Assembly: GCF_900044055.2 (NCBI RefSeq)
Contig: NZ_FCOX02000047.1
Coordinates: 1 to 58,773, forward strand
Direction: 5' to 3'
Length of the DNA stretch: 58,773 bases
Source of the DNA: Caballeronia calidae
Lineage (GTDB): Bacteria; Pseudomonadota; Gammaproteobacteria; Burkholderiales; Burkholderiaceae
The notes under the pieces were generated by a model. The model had not been told where the DNA came from and did no database searches. It saw only the letters and a program-made list of their open reading frames with translations. Shown here in pieces: positions 51,816 to 58,773 of this stretch (position 1 is the first letter of the stretch; each line of letters starts with the position of its first letter). The translations under genes and the position numbers were made by a program.

Positions 51816-54022
51816 GGTGTGTCGTTCGGTTTCGATGTGGTTTCGTTCGCTTGCGCGGAACGCTTGCGCGCGGCATCGACGGCGAGCAGACGGTCGGAAA
51901 AGGCATCGTCGAGAAACAGCTCGTCGATGGGCAACGTCATGCGCCTGCGCCAGTTCGGATGCTCGTCGATGGAGCCGGGCAGATTCGGCTGCTCCGCGAG
52001 CGCGAGCAGATCTTCGAGCGGATACGTGACGAGCGGCGCGGGCGTCGCGGCGACGAAGGCGAGCGCTTCATCGACGGGTGCGTTGTCGATGTCGGGCGCG
52101 GCCACGTCGTCGGGCGCGATGCCCGCGTCCTGGAACGCGCGCCACAAATGCGCGCGATCGTCGCCGCGTTCCTCGAGCGCTACTTCGACGGCGTCGCGTC
52201 CATCGTCGCGCGTCATCGTCTGGCCGATCTTCGAGCGCCACACGATGTCCTCGCCGCGCCACCATCCGGTGACGGTCGGCAGGTCGTGCGTCGTCGTCGT
52301 CGCGGTGACGCCTGAGTCCCATTCGCGCGGCGGCTTGAAGCCCGGGCCGTCCACTTCGCGTTCGAACCACAGCACGCGAATGCCAAGCAAGCCGTGCTCC
52401 TGCAAGCGCTCCGTAAAGCCGGGCGGCACGGTGCCGAGATCCTCGCCGACGACGATCGCGCGATGCCGCCACGATTCCAGCGCGATGAGCCGCAGCATGT
52501 CGTCGAGCGGATAGCGCAGGTACGCGCCGTCCTTCGCGCTTTCGCCCTCGGGCACGAGCCACAGGCGGCGCAAGCCGAGTATGTGATCGATGCGGATGCC
52601 GCCCGCGCATTTGAACGCGCAACGCAGCATGTCGATGAACGCCGAGAAGCCCTGCGTACGCATCGCGCGCGGCGAAAACGTCGTCAGGCCCCACGATTGC
52701 CCGGCCTGATTGAAGAGATCGGGCGGCGCGCCGACGGACACGCCCGTCAGCATCTCATCGCGATACGACCATGCGTGACTGCCCGCGCTGTCGCATCCGA
52801 CCGCGAGATCCGCGACAAGCCCCACGGCCATGCCCGCATCGCGCGCGGCGTGCTGCGCGTGCATGAGTCCCTTCGCGGCGAGCCATTGCGTGAAGAGATG
52901 AAAATTCACCTCTCGGCGATTCGCGTCGGCGAATTCGGTCACCGCGTCGCTGCGCGGATCGCGCAACGCTTCGGGCCAGTTGCGCCAGTGGCCTTCGCCG
53001 TTCTGCGCGATCTGGGCGGCCTGCAGCGCCTCGAAGCGCGCGTGGTCTTCGAGCGCGCGTCCGCCTTCTTCGACGAACGCGGCGAAATCTTTCGCGAAGG
53101 GCGATTCGTGATCTTCGGAGAACGAGTCGAAGAGCGCGCGCAGAATCGCGAGACGCGCTTTCGACGCACGCGGCCAGTCGATCAGCGTGAGCCCTTCGAG
53201 TTCGGTCAGCTCCTTCGTCACGCCCGTTTTCTCGATCGCCGCACGCGCGGCGGGCGCGCCGAGCACGGCGGCCGGATCGACATGCGCGATGTTGAGAAAG
53301 AGCCGCGACGACGGCGAATACGGGCTGAACTTGTTCGGCTCCGCGCTGAACATCGCGTGCATCGGGCTGATGGCGATGGCATGGCCGCCGCGCTTCGCCG
53401 TCTGCGTCGCCAGCGACGCGAGCGCGGTGAAATCGCCGATGCCGCCATCGCCGTTGCGCCGCAGGCCGTACACCTGCGCCGCGACGCCCCAGAGCGGCGG
53501 CGCGTTCGACGCATCTTCGTCGAGCGTGCGCCAAGCATCGTCGAGGGTATAGCAGCGCGCGGGCGCGACCGCGAGTGTCGTGCGATGGTCGTTGATGACG
53601 AGCGTGTGATAGCCCGGCTCCGCGATCGGCGAAAGCAGCGCGATCTCGCCCTTCGGCGATGTGAAGCGGCCGTCGATCACCGCGCCGCTTTCCAGCTCGA
53701 TGCGATAGCGCGCGCCCGACTTCGCCGCCGACACCGGCAGCGCGATGCCGCGATCCACTTCGGCGGTGATGAGCGGCGGCAGCTTGCGGCCGCTGAGCTC
53801 GGCATCGACGGCGGACATGCTTTGTTTGATCTGCGTGGCGTTGCCGCACGGCAGGCCGAGCTTTTCGAGCAGGATGTGCAGCGTCGTCTCCGGCACGCGC
53901 CGCATGTTCTTGTGCGCGTCCTGCCATTCGATCTCGAAGCCCGCGCGTTCCGCGAGCGCTTCGATGCTGCTCACGGGGCGCGCGTTGCGGGCGGCGCCCG
54001 TCTTGCTGGTGGCGGCGCTCAC
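51812..54022 (-). CDS. malQ: 4-alpha-glucanotransferase (amylomaltase)
   Basis: This 736-aa GH77 enzyme transfers alpha-1,4-glucan chains and so adjusts maltooligosaccharide length for TreY. The catalytic nucleophile is in GGIRIDHILGLRRLW (about 477), the acid/base in VVGEDLGTVPPGF (about 524) and the third carboxylate in TTTHDLPTVTGWWRG. The N-terminal roughly 170 residues are a beta-rich extension like E. coli MalQ. It overlaps both neighbours by 4 nt, so treZ-malQ-treY is one transcript. Confidence 0.95.
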   Translation of the reverse strand: MSAATSKTGAARNARPVSSIEALAERAGFEIEWQDAHKNMRRVPETTLHILLEKLGLPCGNATQIKQSMSAVDAELSGRKLPPLITAEVDRGIALPVSAAKSGARYRIELESGAVIDGRFTSPKGEIALLSPIAEPGYHTLVINDHRTTLAVAPARCYTLDDAWRTLDEDASNAPPLWGVAAQVYGLRRNGDGGIGDFTALASLATQTAKRGGHAIAISPMHAMFSAEPNKFSPYSPSSRLFLNIAHVDPAAVLGAPAARAAIEKTGVTKELTELEGLTLIDWPRASKARLAILRALFDSFSEDHESPFAKDFAAFVEEGGRALEDHARFEALQAAQIAQNGEGHWRNWPEALRDPRSDAVTEFADANRREVNFHLFTQWLAAKGLMHAQHAARDAGMAVGLVADLAVGCDSAGSHAWSYRDEMLTGVSVGAPPDLFNQAGQSWGLTTFSPRAMRTQGFSAFIDMLRCAFKCAGGIRIDHILGLRRLWLVPEGESAKDGAYLRYPLDDMLRLIALESWRHRAIVVGEDLGTVPPGFTERLQEHGLLGIRVLWFEREVDGPGFKPPREWDSGVTATTTTHDLPTVTGWWRGEDIVWRSKIGQTMTRDDGRDAVEVALEERGDDRAHLWRAFQDAGIAPDDVAAPDIDNAPVDEALAFVAATPAPLVTYPLEDLLALAEQPNLPGSIDEHPNWRRRMTLPIDELFLDDAFSDRLLAVDAARKRSAQANETTSKPNDTP

Positions 54023-55917
54023 GAAATCTTTCCTTCGGCCGATGCCGGTTCGAAGCGGCGCGCGTCGTGCGCAATCGCATATTCGTTCACTTCGCCGGTG
54101 AGCCAGGCGAGGAAGGTGCGGCCGCCGAGCTCGCCGTCACGCGCGCGATCCTGCGCACGCGCCGGTGTCTCGAAGATGAGCTTGCCCGGCGGCTGCGCCG
54201 TCAACGCGATGCCCGCATCGCCGAGATTGAGCGCGACGGTCAGCGTCTCGCCGTCGCCGAGCTTCCAGCGCGCGACGAGCGCTTTTTCGCCGAGCACGTC
54301 CGCGCCGAGCGGCTTCGCGCCCTTCAGACGCGGCGTGATGAGCTTCGCGCGCACGGTCAACGCGGACCGGTAGAAATGCAGCCATTCGAGACGATCCTCT
54401 TCGTCCTGCCTGTCGCTGATCTTCGGCGACGACATCTCGAAGGTCTTCTGGTCGTTCGGGTCGGGAATCTGCGCGCGGCGTTTTTCGTCGCTGAATGCGG
54501 AGAACTTCGCGAACTCCTTGCGACGTCCTTCGCGCACCGCATCGGCGAGCTGATCGTGATAGTCGGTGAAGAACAGGAACGGCTGCCTCGACCCGTATTG
54601 CTCTTCCATGAACAGCAGCGGAATCTGCGGCGACAGCAGCAGCAGTCCCGTCGCGGCGAACAGCGATTCATCGTCGGTCAGCGAGCGCAGGCGATCGCCC
54701 ATCGCGCGATTGCCGACCTGATCGTGGTTCTGCAGAAACATCACGAAGCGCGTCGGCGGCAGATGCGCGCTCTTTTCGCCGCGCGGCTTGCCATCGTGAA
54801 TCGGCGAGGGATCGCCCTGATACGCGAAGCCTTCCTTCAGAATGCGCGCGAGCTTCTCGATGGGCTTGTCGCAATACGCGCCGTAGTAGCTCTCGTCTTC
54901 GCCGGTGAGGAGCACGTGCAGCGTGTTGTGCGCGTCGTCGTTCCATTGGGCGTCGAAATGCGTTTGCAGCAGGTTCGCCGTGTTGTGCTCGTTCTCCAGC
55001 ACGAGATGCACATGACGCCCCGCTTCGACCGAACTGCGCACGCGCTGTGCGAGCTCGCGCAGCCATTCGTCGTCGTTGATCGCGTGCACCGCATCGAGGC
55101 GCAGGCCATCGAAACGATATTCGTTGAGCCAGTACAGCGCATTGTCGAAGAAGAGATCGCGCACTTGCGGGCGCTCGAAATCGATCGCCGGGCCCCACGG
55201 CGTATTCACGCCTTCGCGGAAAAAGGTCTTCGCGTATGCATGCAGATAATTGCCGTCCGGGCCGAAGTGGTTGTAGACGACATCGAGAAAGACCATCAGG
55301 CCGAGACCGTGCGCGGTGTCGACGAGCTTCTTCAGGTCGTCGGGGCGGCCATACGACGAATCGGGCGCGTAGGGCAGCACGCCGTCGTAGCCCCAGTTGC
55401 GCGAGCCGGAGAAATCGTTGAGCGGCATCAGTTCGATGGCCGTCACGCCGAGTTGCGCGAGTTCGGGCAGACGCGCCGTGACGCCCGCGAAGCCGCCCAT
55501 CGCGCCGACATGCAGCTCGTAAAGCACGGTTTCTTCCCACGGCCGGCCGTGCCAGTTCGTATGGGTCCAGCGGTACGCGCGCGGATCGACGACTTCGCTC
55601 GGACCGTGCACGTCCTGCGGCTGAAAGCGCGAGGCGGGATCGGGCACCGCGAGATCTGCGTCGAGCCGATAGCGATACAGCGTGCCCGCACCGCCGTCGG
55701 CTTCGGCTTCGAACCAGCCGTCGCTGGTGGCCTGCATATCGACGAGTTCGGGCGTGCCGCCCGCGCGCTGGATTTCCACTTGCACGGCATCGCGCGACGG
55801 CGCCCAGAAGCGGAAGCGCGTGCGCGGATTTTCGCGCACGGCGCCCGTCAGATGTGCGCCGAAAGGAAGGCAATATGCATGGTGATGCTTGTGCGGATCG
55901 ATCGGACGTTCGGACAT
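54019..55917 (-). CDS. treZ: Maltooligosyltrehalose trehalohydrolase
   Basis: This 632-aa GH13 enzyme releases trehalose from maltooligosyl-trehalose. It has an N-terminal CBM48-like domain (RFRFWAPSRDAVQVEIQRAG), and the catalytic set is in GLRLDAVHAI (about 273), LVLENEHN (about 306) and FLQNHDQVGN (about 400). MSERPIDPHKHH at 55917 is preferred over a 14-codon longer form because AGGAAA lies just upstream. It overlaps malQ by 4 nt and follows glgX by 69 bp. Confidence 0.95.
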   Translation of the reverse strand: MSERPIDPHKHHHAYCLPFGAHLTGAVRENPRTRFRFWAPSRDAVQVEIQRAGGTPELVDMQATSDGWFEAEADGGAGTLYRYRLDADLAVPDPASRFQPQDVHGPSEVVDPRAYRWTHTNWHGRPWEETVLYELHVGAMGGFAGVTARLPELAQLGVTAIELMPLNDFSGSRNWGYDGVLPYAPDSSYGRPDDLKKLVDTAHGLGLMVFLDVVYNHFGPDGNYLHAYAKTFFREGVNTPWGPAIDFERPQVRDLFFDNALYWLNEYRFDGLRLDAVHAINDDEWLRELAQRVRSSVEAGRHVHLVLENEHNTANLLQTHFDAQWNDDAHNTLHVLLTGEDESYYGAYCDKPIEKLARILKEGFAYQGDPSPIHDGKPRGEKSAHLPPTRFVMFLQNHDQVGNRAMGDRLRSLTDDESLFAATGLLLLSPQIPLLFMEEQYGSRQPFLFFTDYHDQLADAVREGRRKEFAKFSAFSDEKRRAQIPDPNDQKTFEMSSPKISDRQDEEDRLEWLHFYRSALTVRAKLITPRLKGAKPLGADVLGEKALVARWKLGDGETLTVALNLGDAGIALTAQPPGKLIFETPARAQDRARDGELGGRTFLAWLTGEVNEYAIAHDARRFEPASAEGKIS

Positions 55918-55986
55918 GATTTCCTGCCTGTGTTGCGACTGTTTCGGCGAAATTCCCACGGACGTATGAAATGGATTGTGCGCGCT

Positions 55987-58212
<2,226 letters not shown>

Positions 58213-58289
58213 GTGCCCCGTCCTCTGGTTTTTTTCGCCTTGCGTCGGATTGGTGGTGGGTTAAGTTTATGCGTTTGTTTCGTTGGGGG

Positions 58290-58329
58290 TTTTGGGTGTT
58301 TCGTTTGGGTTTTGGGTGTTTCGTCTGGG
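58290..58329. repeat. Two tandem copies of a 20-bp G/T-rich unit
   Basis: TTTTGGGTGTTTCGTTTGGG (58290-58309) is followed directly by the same unit with one change (58310-58329); a degenerate fragment precedes it. It lies about 80-115 bp upstream of glgX and abuts the second long repeat element. On the minus strand it forms a C/A-rich leader. Confidence 0.75.
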
Positions 58330-58773
58330 CTTCTATGGATTTCCTGTATTCGTGTCGGTCTATTTGCGTTGCCCCTGTGCGGGGCGGCAGTCACTTTCTT
58401 TGCTGCTGCAAAGAAAGTAACCAAAGAAACAGCTATCCCCATCCAAAGTACTTCCAGCCGGCCCCGGCACAGAAGCACTCTCGTGGTCCGGCAGTAGCGA
58501 GTGCCCTCATAGGTCCAATCGGGCTTGGATCGCGCACGGTCTGACACATCGCGCCGCACAACAAACTGGTTCAGCACCAGATAGCTCCGGCCCGCTTCGC
58601 GGCCGACCGGTCCATCGGGTCCGCGCGCACTTCTTTGCTGGCTGATGCTTCTATCTCACTGCGTCGGCCTTCCGTCGGTTTCCCTTGCAGACCCAGCGGC
58701 AGCGCGTAGCGCTGTGCCGGAGCTATTTGGTGCTGAACCAGCGCCCTCAAGGTTCTAGCTTGTCAGACCGTGC
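58325..58773. repeat. Long-inverted-repeat element, second copy, truncated by window end
   Basis: It begins with the same TGGGCTTCTATGGATTTCCT as 48174 and runs in the same orientation to the AGCTTGTCAGACCGTGC of the right arm, where the window ends. The inner hairpin ACTTTCTTTGC/GCAAAGAAAGT is at 58393-58418. Here the left arm shows an extended CTGGTTCAGCACCAGATAGC that pairs with the right arm better than in the first copy. No real gene is inside. Confidence 0.87.

Overview
The window is a GC-rich chromosomal segment of a betaproteobacterium of the Burkholderiaceae, most likely Caballeronia, Paraburkholderia or Burkholderia. I infer this from codon bias, protein sequence feel and synteny: gltA, leuCDB, asd, fimV, truA, trpF, trpB, a DNA methyltransferase, trpA, accD, folC, dedD, cvpA, purF, metZ. 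The same order without the trpB-methyltransferase-trpA insert is known from Pseudomonas.

Region 1 (1-11 kb) is accessory. After the 3' end of citrate synthase and its terminator comes a MazEF-type toxin-antitoxin pair. A LysR regulator follows, divergent from a tightly coupled catabolic operon: HyuA and HyuB (ATP-dependent hydantoinase/oxoprolinase/acetone carboxylase family), a CaiB-type CoA transferase, an enoyl-CoA hydratase, an MFS carrier and an HMG-CoA-lyase-like enzyme. A convergent alpha/beta hydrolase closes the block.

Region 2 (11-29.4 kb) is the conserved biosynthetic block for leucine, aspartate semialdehyde, tryptophan, fatty-acid, folate, purine and methionine precursors. It also holds cell-envelope genes (fimV, dedD, cvpA) and truA. 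The asd leader contains a 51-codon ORF whose end is strikingly rich in Thr, Ile and Lys, all aspartate-family amino acids. It looks like an attenuator-type leader peptide.

Region 3 (29.4-45 kb, all minus strand) starts with an AraC regulator and an FKBP prolyl isomerase. It continues into an exopolysaccharide locus: Wzy-like polymerase, Wzc-like tyrosine kinase/copolymerase, a secreted or anchored glycoside hydrolase, three GT4 glycosyltransferases, a Wzx flippase, a dimethylformamidase-like protein of unknown role and a GT2 transferase. No priming transferase, Wza exporter or sugar-nucleotide genes are present. A 53-aa small ORF lies in a long intergenic gap. Three long leader regions each carry a TGGC-N6-GCCA palindrome.

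Region 4 (45.6-48.2 kb) has a histidine kinase with a degenerate ATP-binding domain and a CorC/HlyC-family CBS membrane protein.

Region 5 (48.2-58.8 kb) is a minus-strand operon glgX-treZ-malQ-treY that converts glycogen or maltooligosaccharides to trehalose. It is bracketed by two copies of a roughly 650-bp long-inverted-repeat element, the second cut off by the window end.
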